A DNA stretch of 14,374 nucleotides, taken from assembly GCA_964474655.1 (NCBI GenBank), contig CAYYTU010000068.1, positions 1 to 14,374 of the forward strand. The letters are read 5' to 3'. Each line of letters begins with the position of its first letter. The stretch's first letter is position 1. Below the pieces are notes generated by a model, which searched no databases, had not been told where the DNA came from, and saw only the letters and a program-made list of their open reading frames with translations. The position numbers and the translations under genes are program-made. Of the stretch, positions 7,705-14,374 are shown piece by piece. The stretch is from CAYYTU01 sp964474655. GTDB lineage: Bacteria > Chloroflexota > Anaerolineae > B4-G1.

Positions 7705-7733
7705 TTGGCGTTTCCAACGAGGTATGTTATGAT
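7705..7733 (+). promoter_or_regulatory. Sigma70-like promoter with extended -10, upstream of the export/glycosyltransferase unit
   Basis: TTGGCG (7705-7710, 4 of 6) and TATGAT (7728-7733, 5 of 6) are separated by exactly 17 nt. TGT at 7725-7727 gives an extended -10. Initiation is expected near 7740, about 60 nt before the ABC ATPase start. No coding sequence overlaps it. Confidence 0.6.
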
Positions 7734-7736
7734 ATG

Positions 7737-7765
7737 CGGCGCGAGTCGACGCTTGACCCGCGCCG
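7737..7765 (+). promoter_or_regulatory. GC-rich inverted repeat at the predicted transcription start
   Basis: CGGCGCG (7737-7743) and CGCGCCG (7759-7765) form a perfect 7-bp inverted repeat with a 15-nt spacer, followed by TTT. Its left arm covers the predicted transcription start. It could be an operator for a dimeric regulator or a 5' leader hairpin; the sequence does not decide between them. Confidence 0.45.
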
Positions 7766-7798
7766 TTTGACTTGGGTAAGGTAAGGCACGAATAACGA

Positions 7799-9082
7799 AT
7801 GGAACCAGCCATCCGTTTTGACCACGTCTCCAAAAAATTTACGTTACACCACCGGCGTGCACGTTCGTTCCAAGAACTGGCCCTCGGCCTATTTCGAGGT
7901 GATGAGGATAGCGCCTCGAAGTCACAACCTGAGCCAGATTCCAAGGAGCAATCACGCAATGAGGAATTCTGGGCCTTACGAGACGTTAGCTTCAGCGTGG
8001 AAAAGGGGGAGACTGTCGGCCTCATCGGACCGAACGGGGCAGGCAAGAGTACGGCCCTCAAACTCGTATCCCGCATCATTGAGCCTTCTTCAGGAACGGT
8101 AGAAGTTAATGGACGTGTGGGAGCTTTGCTCGAACTGGGTGCTGGATTCCACCCCGATCTCTCCGGGCGGGAGAATATCTACCTCAACGGATCAATTCTG
8201 GGGCTGAACCGCGCGGAGATCGAGCGGAGGTTGGACGATATCATCGCCTTCGCCGAGCTGAAGCGGTTTATTGATATGCCGGTGAAGCATTATTCGTCGG
8301 GTATGCAAGTGCGATTGGGATTCTCTATAGCCGTGCATACGGATCCGGAAATTTTGTTGGTGGATGAGGTGCTGGCGGTAGGAGACGAATCATTCCAGCA
8401 GAAATGTATGGAAAAACTAGCCGAGTTTCAACGCGGAAAATGCACAGTATTGCTTGTATCTCATAACTTGCAACGCGTCCAAGATCTTTGCACAGAAGCT
8501 ATATGGATTGAAGAGGGAAGGATCCAGCAAAGAGGAGAGCCCGGGCGTGTCATTACCAACTACGTGAGTTCCGTGGGAAAGCAACTGGAAAGAAGACTGG
8601 ACTACCAAAATAAGGGATGGAACTCTCTTACTCAAAAAAGCCCTCTAAGAATTATAGATGTAAAAATGGTGGATTTAGAGGGTCGTGCTCAATGGGAGTT
8701 CCGTTCCGGCGAGCCACTACAAGTGCACATCCTATATGAAAGTAGAAAGAGGGTGGAAAAACCGGTCTTTAGCATCTTGATTCATCGATCCGATGGGTTA
8801 TATGTTTCGAGTACTAACACTTATAATATTGATCCACTAGAAGTAGGCTCTATTAAGGGACTTGGTAAGGTGATCGTAGATATTGCCCACCTTGATCTGT
8901 ATGAAGGTGATTATTTCCTCTCCGTGGGAGCCTATCTTAAACCCGATCCACCTCATTGGTCAAAAGAAGGAGACTTTTTGGATAAGGAAATCCAATTCCG
9001 AGTGACCTCCGACGGTAAACACGGGGTCTTCGCCCTGCCAGCGGAATGGAAGCACTACCCCGACGGAGAGCCAATGCTATGA
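7799..9082 (+). CDS. Wzt-type ABC transporter ATP-binding protein for polysaccharide export
   Basis: The 427-residue product has a full nucleotide-binding domain: Walker A GPNGAGKST (77-85), the ELGAGFHPDLSGREN segment of the Wzt/TagH group, signature YSSGM (165-169), Walker B ILLVDE (185-190) and the H-loop histidine (H222). A polar insert of about 25 residues (31-56) precedes the EFWALRDVSF strand, as is common in this group. Residues from about 265 to the end form a beta-rich domain like Wzt_C, which in E. coli O8/O9a-type systems binds the modified glycan end before export. It is the first gene of the second unit, with its own promoter. The partner permease (Wzm) is not in the window. The following methyltransferase overlaps its stop by ATGA, fitting recognition of a methylated glycan end. 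Base composition drops sharply between the two domains. Confidence 0.9.
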   Translation: MEPAIRFDHVSKKFTLHHRRARSFQELALGLFRGDEDSASKSQPEPDSKEQSRNEEFWALRDVSFSVEKGETVGLIGPNGAGKSTALKLVSRIIEPSSGTVEVNGRVGALLELGAGFHPDLSGRENIYLNGSILGLNRAEIERRLDDIIAFAELKRFIDMPVKHYSSGMQVRLGFSIAVHTDPEILLVDEVLAVGDESFQQKCMEKLAEFQRGKCTVLLVSHNLQRVQDLCTEAIWIEEGRIQQRGEPGRVITNYVSSVGKQLERRLDYQNKGWNSLTQKSPLRIIDVKMVDLEGRAQWEFRSGEPLQVHILYESRKRVEKPVFSILIHRSDGLYVSSTNTYNIDPLEVGSIKGLGKVIVDIAHLDLYEGDYFLSVGAYLKPDPPHWSKEGDFLDKEIQFRVTSDGKHGVFALPAEWKHYPDGEPML

Positions 9083-10005
9083 GTGCAGATGAGCGATTAG
9101 AGGGTGACTTTTACCAGTACATGCATCAACTGGGCCAGGTCGATGAGGCATGGAACAAAGAGGTGCTTGAGTTCTATGTCCGACATTTTACCAAATGCCA
9201 TCATGTGCTGGATGTAGGATGTGGAGAAGGCCAATTTATTGAGTTGTTGAGCGCGGAGGGCATAGATGCGGTAGGCATTGACACCGACGCAAGAATGGTG
9301 GAGACTTGTCGAGAGAAGGGCTTTCAAGTTGTCCAGGCTGACCTTTTCGACTATTTGCCTCAACATCAGGAGGCATTCGATGGCGTCTTCAGCAGTAATC
9401 TCGTAGAACATCTCTCTGCGGAAGAAGCCTTTCGATTTGTAGAGCTTGCGTTTACTTCCCTTTCTTCCGACGGGGTCTTTGTAATTGCTACTCCAAATCC
9501 TGCGAGCTTGATTGTTCATCTCTATGAGTTTTGGCGTGATGCGACGCATATTCGCCTATACACTTCCGCTCTGTTAGAATTCTTGCTATCACGATCGGGG
9601 TTCGAACGCGTGTTTTCAGAGGAAAACCCAAAGACAACTTGGACTCCTCCCCCAGCATTGGATGAAGTACCTAAATTACTGAATGATTTGTCGGATCGGA
9701 GAAAGACCGGCAAAGAAAGCTGGATTTTCAAGAGCGAATCTTCACTCGTAAGTAAAGAACGAGAACGATCATTCTGGCAACGTTTGGCCTTTGACGTGCG
9801 CCGTCAATTGGCAAAATTCTTAGTAGAAACAGTTTTATTTGAAGAATTCGCAGGATTGCATAAGACATTATCTGAAATGAGACAAGAAATGACAACTCTC
9901 CAGCACATTGATCGAGCTTTATACCAAAATCTTAACAAGATGTTGAGTGCTCCGCGGGAGATTTACGCCAAAGGGCACAAACCTGACACTCAACCCGAGG
10001 CATGA
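9079..10005 (+). CDS. Class I SAM-dependent methyltransferase
   Basis: I start this at ATG 9079, which overlaps the previous stop (ATGA) and has GGAGAG at 9065-9070. The frame is open to an ATG at 9046, but that would add 11 residues inside the ATPase gene. The 308-residue product shows motif I VLDVGCGEG (43-51), an acidic residue ending strand 2 (VGID, 65-68), DLFDYLP (88-94) and FSSNLVEHL (104-112). Next come ATPNPASL and FWRDATHIRLYT (151-162), the latter typical of Methyltransf_11/23-like enzymes in glycan clusters. The C-terminal 75 residues or so are helical and may be a coiled coil. Directly after a Wzt-type ATPase, a likely job is methylation of a sugar in the exported glycan, perhaps as chain terminator. 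The substrate is inferred. Confidence 0.85.
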   Translation: MSADERLEGDFYQYMHQLGQVDEAWNKEVLEFYVRHFTKCHHVLDVGCGEGQFIELLSAEGIDAVGIDTDARMVETCREKGFQVVQADLFDYLPQHQEAFDGVFSSNLVEHLSAEEAFRFVELAFTSLSSDGVFVIATPNPASLIVHLYEFWRDATHIRLYTSALLEFLLSRSGFERVFSEENPKTTWTPPPALDEVPKLLNDLSDRRKTGKESWIFKSESSLVSKERERSFWQRLAFDVRRQLAKFLVETVLFEEFAGLHKTLSEMRQEMTTLQHIDRALYQNLNKMLSAPREIYAKGHKPDTQPEA

Positions 10006-11219
10006 CCACAAAAATAGCGGTCTTCACTCCTTATCTGCCATATCCCCCCGACACTGGTGGCAAGATCCGCAGCTATCATTTGCTGCGAGCCCTGACAAAA
10101 CGTTTTGAAGTTGACCTCTACACAGTTTACTATAGCAACCCACCACCTCAAACGGCGGTCGAGGCGCTTCAAGAATATTGTCGCAAAGTTTCTCTCTTTC
10201 AGTTGAAGAAGTCTTGGCGCACGCGTGACCGTATCCGGCGTGTGCTTATCTCTCTTCCTCGCGCGGCTCAACATTTTCATACCCCTCGTTCTCTGCAGAA
10301 AGCTCAAAAGCACATCCGTGGAAGAGGATACGATCTACTCGTCGCTGACGAAATGTGCATGACACCCTATGCCGAGTTGGCGCCTGAGTTGCCCAAGATC
10401 ATCATTCGTCACAAGGTAGATTATGCACACTATAAGGAGGTAGCAAGGGCTCGGCCGTGGGGACTAGAAAAAATTCTCGATTATGTTGAGGCAATGAAGC
10501 TTCGTCGTTACAGTGAAGCGAAAATGCCCCTCTACCAGGCTTTTCTAGCCTGTTCTGAACAAGACGCAGCACTTATACAGCGGGACGCTCCTAATGTACC
10601 AGCACTGGTGATACCTAACGGTGTGGATCTGAGAAAGTTTGTTCCCTCGGATAAGTCTAATATCAGAGATACTACTCTGCTTTATGTGGGGTCAATGTAC
10701 TATTACCCTAATATTGATGCAGTTGAGTTTTTCTTTGAGTCGATATTTAGCAAGATTCAACAGTCTGTGTCAAACTTAAATGTTCAAATAGTAGGCCACA
10801 ATCCTCCACCTGCAATTCAGCAATTAGATGGCAGAGATAATGTGGAGGTGACTGGCTCTGTTCCGGACGTTCGACCATATTATCAAGAAGCAGATGTGTT
10901 CATTGTCCCATTGCGTTTGGGGGGAGGGACCCGCCTCAAGATCGTCGAAGCCATGGCAATGCAGACCCCCGTTGTTTCAACTACAGTGGGAGCGGAAGGG
11001 CTGGATATTTCTCCTGGGAAGAACATATTAATCGCTGATGAGCCGGCAGCTTTCTCAGAGGCGATTCTGCGTCTCCTATCGGATTCAGAATTCTACAACC
11101 GTATTGTCGAAGGCGGGCAAGTACTCGCTCAGCGCTATGGTTGGAGCGAGCTTACAGAGCCTTTCGCTGATCTTGTAGAGACTGTATTGCATGACCAGCA
11201 TCAAGGAGGAACAATCTAG
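10002..11219 (+). CDS. GT4-family glycosyltransferase (first of three)
   Basis: The start overlaps the methyltransferase stop (ATGA). The 405-residue product has the two-Rossmann GT-B plan. The N-terminal acceptor domain begins with IAVFTPYLPYPPDTGGKIRSY (glycine loop D17-G20). The C-terminal nucleotide-sugar domain contains VIPNGVDLRKF (203-213), LLYVGSMYYYPN (226-237) and GGTRLKIVEAMA (308-319). The usual EX7E motif has G in place of the first Glu, which is normal for the subgroup with GGTRLKI. This resembles the cytoplasmic GT4 enzymes found in polysaccharide clusters of the TIGR03087 type. Donor and acceptor sugars cannot be read from the sequence. Retaining transfer from an activated sugar nucleotide during assembly of the repeat unit is expected. 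Confidence 0.88.
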   Translation: MTTKIAVFTPYLPYPPDTGGKIRSYHLLRALTKRFEVDLYTVYYSNPPPQTAVEALQEYCRKVSLFQLKKSWRTRDRIRRVLISLPRAAQHFHTPRSLQKAQKHIRGRGYDLLVADEMCMTPYAELAPELPKIIIRHKVDYAHYKEVARARPWGLEKILDYVEAMKLRRYSEAKMPLYQAFLACSEQDAALIQRDAPNVPALVIPNGVDLRKFVPSDKSNIRDTTLLYVGSMYYYPNIDAVEFFFESIFSKIQQSVSNLNVQIVGHNPPPAIQQLDGRDNVEVTGSVPDVRPYYQEADVFIVPLRLGGGTRLKIVEAMAMQTPVVSTTVGAEGLDISPGKNILIADEPAAFSEAILRLLSDSEFYNRIVEGGQVLAQRYGWSELTEPFADLVETVLHDQHQGGTI

Positions 11220-12457
11220 TGCAAGTTGTGTTCATGATTAATCTCTATCCCCCTTATATCGTAGGTGGTAATGAGATGATCACCTATGATCTGGTGGATG
11301 CTCTGCGTAGAAAAGGACATAAAGTTCATATTCTGACCGGCCGAGGCAAAGAGTTTGATAATGATCCCTTCATCCACCAAGTGTTCAATTATGACCTTGA
11401 CCGAAGAGAGTGCATTTTTGGAGGTCAGCAACTTTCACTGATGCAACTCTTTCGACATCACGTTTTTGACTTGACGACCTACCGCAATGTTCAGCGCACG
11501 GTGAGCCGGTTGGATCCCGATCTTATCGTGGCGGACAACCAATATATGGCCTCTGCTGCTCCACTGCTTGCCGTTAGTGATGCACCTTGCCCGGTAATAG
11601 CTCAAACAATGGACAAGTGGTTGGTTTACAATCTGGTTGATTGGGGCATGATAGTGAAGCCCTCCACACCTACTAGCAGATTATTTGTGCAAGCCGTAAG
11701 GCAGTTGGTGCAGAGACCGATCGCTAGACGGGTGCGTTTGGATGGCATTGCTACAGTTTCTGATTTCATTCGTAACTTCTACGTTGAGGCGGGTTTCGAG
11801 TCAGAAAAGATTCAGGCCGTGTACTTGGGCTATGACAGCTCAGTCTTCCACCCCGTACCCCCTCAACCTTTGCACGACCCTGTCCGGCTAATCTATGCCG
11901 GTGCATTGTGGAAAGGTAAGGGGCCACAGGTTATTGTGGAAGCATTGGGGATCTTGAATGAAAGAGAGGATATGCCCCGTTTCCACTTACGAATCTTTGG
12001 TGAGGGAACGGAGAAGTTTATGCAGTATCTGAGAGAAGTCATCGAGGCCTCTGGAGTAAAACAGCAGGTTTCTCTCTTGGGGTTCGTCCCGTGGTCGGAT
12101 CTAGTCAAGGAAATGCATAGATCTGATATTTTTGTATTCCCCTCCATTTGGGATGAGCCCTTTGCGACAGTGCCGCTCCAAGCGGCGGGATGTGGCTTGC
12201 CAATCGTGGCTACTAGAGCCGGGGGTACACCAGAGGGGTTTGTAGATGGGGAAACTGCGTTATTGATCCCTCCCGATGACGCTTATGCAATGGCTGACGC
12301 CATTTCCTGTCTTACTAGTGACAGGGCACTACGGCAGAGGATTAGCCAGAACGCAGCCAGGGATGCTAAAGAAAGATGGACTTTTGAAGCCTACGTGGAT
12401 CGTTTTTGGGATTTCTGTGCGGATGTAGTTAAAAGTTGGCATCCGGATCATAGCTAG
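11219..12457 (+). CDS. GT4-family glycosyltransferase (second of three), EX7Q variant
   Basis: The start is GTG 11219, sharing one base with the preceding TAG stop, with AGGAGG at 11204-11209. The 412-residue product is a GT-B glycosyltransferase. The N-terminal domain has MINLYPPYIVGGNEM (6-20) with the glycine loop. The C-terminal domain has YAGALWKGKGPQ (226-237), RIFGEG (258-263), LLGFVPWSDL (286-295) and FPSIWDEPFATVPLQAAGCG (307-326). In the EX7E motif the first Glu is E313 but the second position is Q321 (codon CAA 12179-12181). In GT4 enzymes the second Glu usually contacts the nucleotide ribose; an active enzyme with altered binding is as likely as a weakened one. GT4 subgroups with such changes exist, so this is not evidence of decay. 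It belongs to the same unit as its neighbours. Confidence 0.88.
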   Translation: MQVVFMINLYPPYIVGGNEMITYDLVDALRRKGHKVHILTGRGKEFDNDPFIHQVFNYDLDRRECIFGGQQLSLMQLFRHHVFDLTTYRNVQRTVSRLDPDLIVADNQYMASAAPLLAVSDAPCPVIAQTMDKWLVYNLVDWGMIVKPSTPTSRLFVQAVRQLVQRPIARRVRLDGIATVSDFIRNFYVEAGFESEKIQAVYLGYDSSVFHPVPPQPLHDPVRLIYAGALWKGKGPQVIVEALGILNEREDMPRFHLRIFGEGTEKFMQYLREVIEASGVKQQVSLLGFVPWSDLVKEMHRSDIFVFPSIWDEPFATVPLQAAGCGLPIVATRAGGTPEGFVDGETALLIPPDDAYAMADAISCLTSDRALRQRISQNAARDAKERWTFEAYVDRFWDFCADVVKSWHPDHS

Positions 12458-12473
12458 AAGGGTAAAGAAAACA

Positions 12474-13736
12474 GTGCGGATTGTCCTGGCGGTGCATAAA
12501 TTTCCTCCTGCTAGCATTGGAGGTACGGAAATATACACCCGCAACTTGGCGCGTGAACTGTCCCGTCAAGGACACAAGGTGTTCGTATTTTATCGTAATA
12601 ATAAGGCTAACGAGGAAGCCCCCGACTTAGTTCAAGAGGAAAGAGATGGTTTTAGAGCTTACAGATTCTCGCGATCATTGGATGTAAGTGAGACCTCTCC
12701 ATTGGCACAGTTCTTGGATACATTCTTCAATCGAGACATCGAGCGCGCGTTTGAGCGTTTTCTGGATGAGGTTAACCCCGAGATTGTACATTTTCAGCAC
12801 TTGATGTCGCTTTCTTATCGACTTATTGCCTTGGCAAAGCAACGAGGTATTCCTGCAGTGCTAACTCTCCATGACTACTGGTTCATCTGTGCAAACTCCC
12901 AGCTAATTTGGCCAGACGCGCAGGTTTGCGCTGGCAAGGCGCTGGGGCTAAACTGCGCCCGCTGCGTGTTGTCTGCACGGATGAATTCTTTCCTAATGCA
13001 GTTTCTGCGGCCCGCTGTCGCTCCCCTCATACGAATCCGCGACGTCTTGGTGCGACGCGCTGCTCTAAAGGCGGATTGTTTGATTGCTCCCTCTCACTTT
13101 CTCATTGAGCAGTATACTAAGGCCGGGTTTCCTGCTGAAAAATTCACTTATCTGGAGAACGGTATCGACGTAGAGCGCATTCAGCGCTACACGCGCCAAC
13201 CGTCCACTGACGACAAGCTGCGCTTTACCTATTTGGGATCGTTGGCTTGGCAAAAAGGTGTGCATGTGTTGGTAAAGGCTTTTAGAGATATCCCGGTCGA
13301 TAAGACAGTTCTGCGTATCTATGGAGATCCAACTGTCTTCCCTGATTACGCCGCCCATCTAAAAGAAATAGCCAACACCCATAACACTTTCTTTGAAGGT
13401 TCAGTGCCGAACGAAGAAGTGGGGCGCGTGCTGGCAGAAACGGACGTAGTGGTAGTACCCTCCCTGTGGTATGAGAACTCGCCGGTGGTGATTCAGGAAG
13501 CATTCGCGGCTGGGGTACCGGTGATTGCCTCTAGGATTGGGGCGCTGCCGGAGAAGGTTGGTGATGGGAGATTGTTATTCCCTGTTCGTGATGTGAATGG
13601 ACTGCGAGAAATTGTTCATCGTGTCATTACAGATGATGCAGTTATTGAAAATGCAGAAGGCTTAGCCCAACCTCAATCGATTGGTGAGACTACTGAACAA
13701 CTTACAGGACTATATCATGATGCCACTTTGGAGTAG
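12474..13736 (+). CDS. GT4-family glycosyltransferase (third of three)
   Basis: The start is GTG 12474, 16 nt after the previous stop; the ribosome site (GAAGGG, about 12457-12462) is weak and somewhat distant. The 420-residue product shows the GT4 N-terminal glycine loop (VHKFPPASIGGTEIYTRNLA, 7-26) and HFQHLMSLSY (106-115). It also has LTLHDYWFICANSQL (130-144) with downstream cysteines C152, C161 and C164, a Cys-containing acceptor-domain segment seen in one GT4 subgroup. The nucleotide-binding half contains LENGIDVERI (227-236), YLGSLAWQKGVHVL (253-266) and an intact EX7E (E334-E342) in WYENSPVVIQEAFAAG. The sugar specificity is unknown. Its 3' end overlaps the start of the following membrane-protein gene by about 20 nt. 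Confidence 0.88.
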   Translation: MRIVLAVHKFPPASIGGTEIYTRNLARELSRQGHKVFVFYRNNKANEEAPDLVQEERDGFRAYRFSRSLDVSETSPLAQFLDTFFNRDIERAFERFLDEVNPEIVHFQHLMSLSYRLIALAKQRGIPAVLTLHDYWFICANSQLIWPDAQVCAGKALGLNCARCVLSARMNSFLMQFLRPAVAPLIRIRDVLVRRAALKADCLIAPSHFLIEQYTKAGFPAEKFTYLENGIDVERIQRYTRQPSTDDKLRFTYLGSLAWQKGVHVLVKAFRDIPVDKTVLRIYGDPTVFPDYAAHLKEIANTHNTFFEGSVPNEEVGRVLAETDVVVVPSLWYENSPVVIQEAFAAGVPVIASRIGALPEKVGDGRLLFPVRDVNGLREIVHRVITDDAVIENAEGLAQPQSIGETTEQLTGLYHDATLE

Positions 13737-14374
13737 AAAACTCGCTTGGTGGAATTTCCGCACCGATACTAAGAGTAAGAAAGGCTCGTTGTGTATAAGC
13801 AATAAATTCTATCAATGTGTTTACAAGGCAACCCACGCTAAGTGGGTGGGCTTACTAAGCATAAGGTGGATATTGATCGGATGCATCATTGCAATTGCGT
13901 CCAGCGTTTTTCTCTGGAGCAATACTCCATACGATATTGATGATGCCCCCATCACATACCGCTATGCCCGCAACATCGCTAACGGCGATGGGTTTGTCTA
14001 CAATCGGGACGAGCGAGTGCTTGGTACCAGTACGCCTCTGTATGCACTGCTTCTGGCGGCTTCGCGTTTGATTGGAATCTCAATTCCGCTAGCGAGCAAT
14101 GCGATCAATTTTGTATCTTCGGTAGCTATTGTTATCGTCACCCTAGCGCTAGTTCGAAATCTATCTGAGTCGTTCTGGATTGGACTGCTCAGCGGGGCAA
14201 TCCTTTTGGTTCAAGGTACATTTATCCGCCATTCCATGGGAGGTATGGAGACTCCCCTTTACACCCTGCTCACTATGGGCGCACTATTCGCACTTGTCGA
14301 AGAGAAATCAATGTTGGCTGCCCTATGTGCTAACATAAGTGACACAACTCTGCTCAATAATTTAGGGTACAATG
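13717..14374 (+). CDS. Polytopic membrane protein, GT-C glycosyltransferase-like, 3' part outside window
   Basis: The frame is open from ATG 13717 (ATG ATG pair, AGGA at 13706-13709) to the window end, giving 219 visible residues. After a polar N-terminus comes a membrane helix (about 52-70). Next is an outer-loop segment with an acidic pair, DIDDAPITYRYARNIANGDG (73-92), then ERVLGTSTPLYALLLA, further helices, and SMGGMETPLYTLL near residue 180. This pattern (DDA, RYARN, GDGF, G-TPLY, GMET) is familiar from bacterial GT-C-like mannosyl/arabinosyl-type transferases using polyprenyl-phosphate sugars. The first 50 residues contain unusual cysteines and cover two hairpins, so a later start at TTG 13873, preceded by AAGGTGG, is a real alternative. 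The last 15 residues or so do not look like the family. Confidence 0.7.
   Translation, partial: MMPLWSRKLAWWNFRTDTKSKKGSLCISNKFYQCVYKATHAKWVGLLSIRWILIGCIIAIASSVFLWSNTPYDIDDAPITYRYARNIANGDGFVYNRDERVLGTSTPLYALLLAASRLIGISIPLASNAINFVSSVAIVIVTLALVRNLSESFWIGLLSGAILLVQGTFIRHSMGGMETPLYTLLTMGALFALVEEKSMLAALCANISDTTLLNNLGYN
13831..13860 (+). other. Two adjacent inverted repeats near the 5' end of the GT-C-like gene
   Basis: ACCCAC (13831-13836) and GTGGGT (13842-13847) form a perfect stem with a 5-nt loop. GCTTA (13850-13854) and TAAGC (13856-13860) are a near-palindrome around one base. They lie just before the alternative TTG start at 13873. If that start is used, they sit in a 136-nt intergenic region and could attenuate transcription or cover the ribosome site; otherwise they are coincidental coding sequence. 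Confidence 0.35.

Noticed and set aside
7618..8079. Reverse-strand open frame of 153 codons across the promoter region
   Set aside because: It runs antisense to the Walker A region of the ATPase and to the promoter at 7705. It has no ribosome site or domain.
9046..9078. Earlier start for the methyltransferase
   Set aside because: The extra 11 residues are basic and lie inside the ATPase gene. ATG 9079 has a better ribosome site and a standard ATGA overlap.

Overview
The window looks like an accessory cell-surface glycan locus from a Chloroflexota-type bacterium (Anaerolineae/Caldilineae-like). The assignment rests on protein character, not on a marker gene. The evidence is a DUF4012 membrane protein, a secreted Pro/Thr-rich (TPTPT-like) membrane-anchored protein, a DUF2723 membrane glycosyltransferase, and a short VYLPLVxR motif in two otherwise unrelated secreted proteins, which I recall as common in Chloroflexota exported proteins. 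All genes are on the + strand. There is no rRNA, tRNA or CRISPR array.

Layout. (1) Positions 1-269 hold the 3' end of an IS110-family transposase, followed by a short non-coding stretch rich in inverted repeats (270-390). (2) Positions 457-6010 appear to be one transcription unit: a DUF4012 protein, a translationally coupled Ser/Thr/Pro-rich membrane protein, a DUF2723 (TMEM260-like) multi-spanning glycosyltransferase, and a secreted TIM-barrel glycoside-hydrolase-like protein. A strong hairpin (6031-6077) closes it. (3) Positions 6179-7678 encode a secreted protein I do not recognise, carrying the same VYLPLVxR motif near its C-terminus. (4) From a good sigma70-like promoter at 7705-7733 a second unit runs to the window end: a Wzt-type polysaccharide-export ABC ATPase with a C-terminal glycan-binding-like domain, a SAM methyltransferase, three consecutive GT4 glycosyltransferases, and a partial polytopic GT-C-like protein that runs off the end.

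How the genes may work together (inference). The second unit has the composition of an ABC-transporter-dependent polysaccharide locus: GT4 enzymes build a glycan on the cytoplasmic face, the methyltransferase may cap or modify it, and the Wzt-like ATPase drives export with a permease that is not in this window. The first unit looks devoted to the outer face of the membrane. A GT-C enzyme lies directly beside a mucin-like Ser/Thr/Pro-rich protein, which suggests an enzyme/substrate pair for protein O-glycosylation. A secreted GH-like protein and a DUF4012 protein complete that unit.

Both window ends may coincide with mobile DNA: a clear IS110 tail at the left, and a possible but unproven disruption of the last gene at about 14330 on the right.
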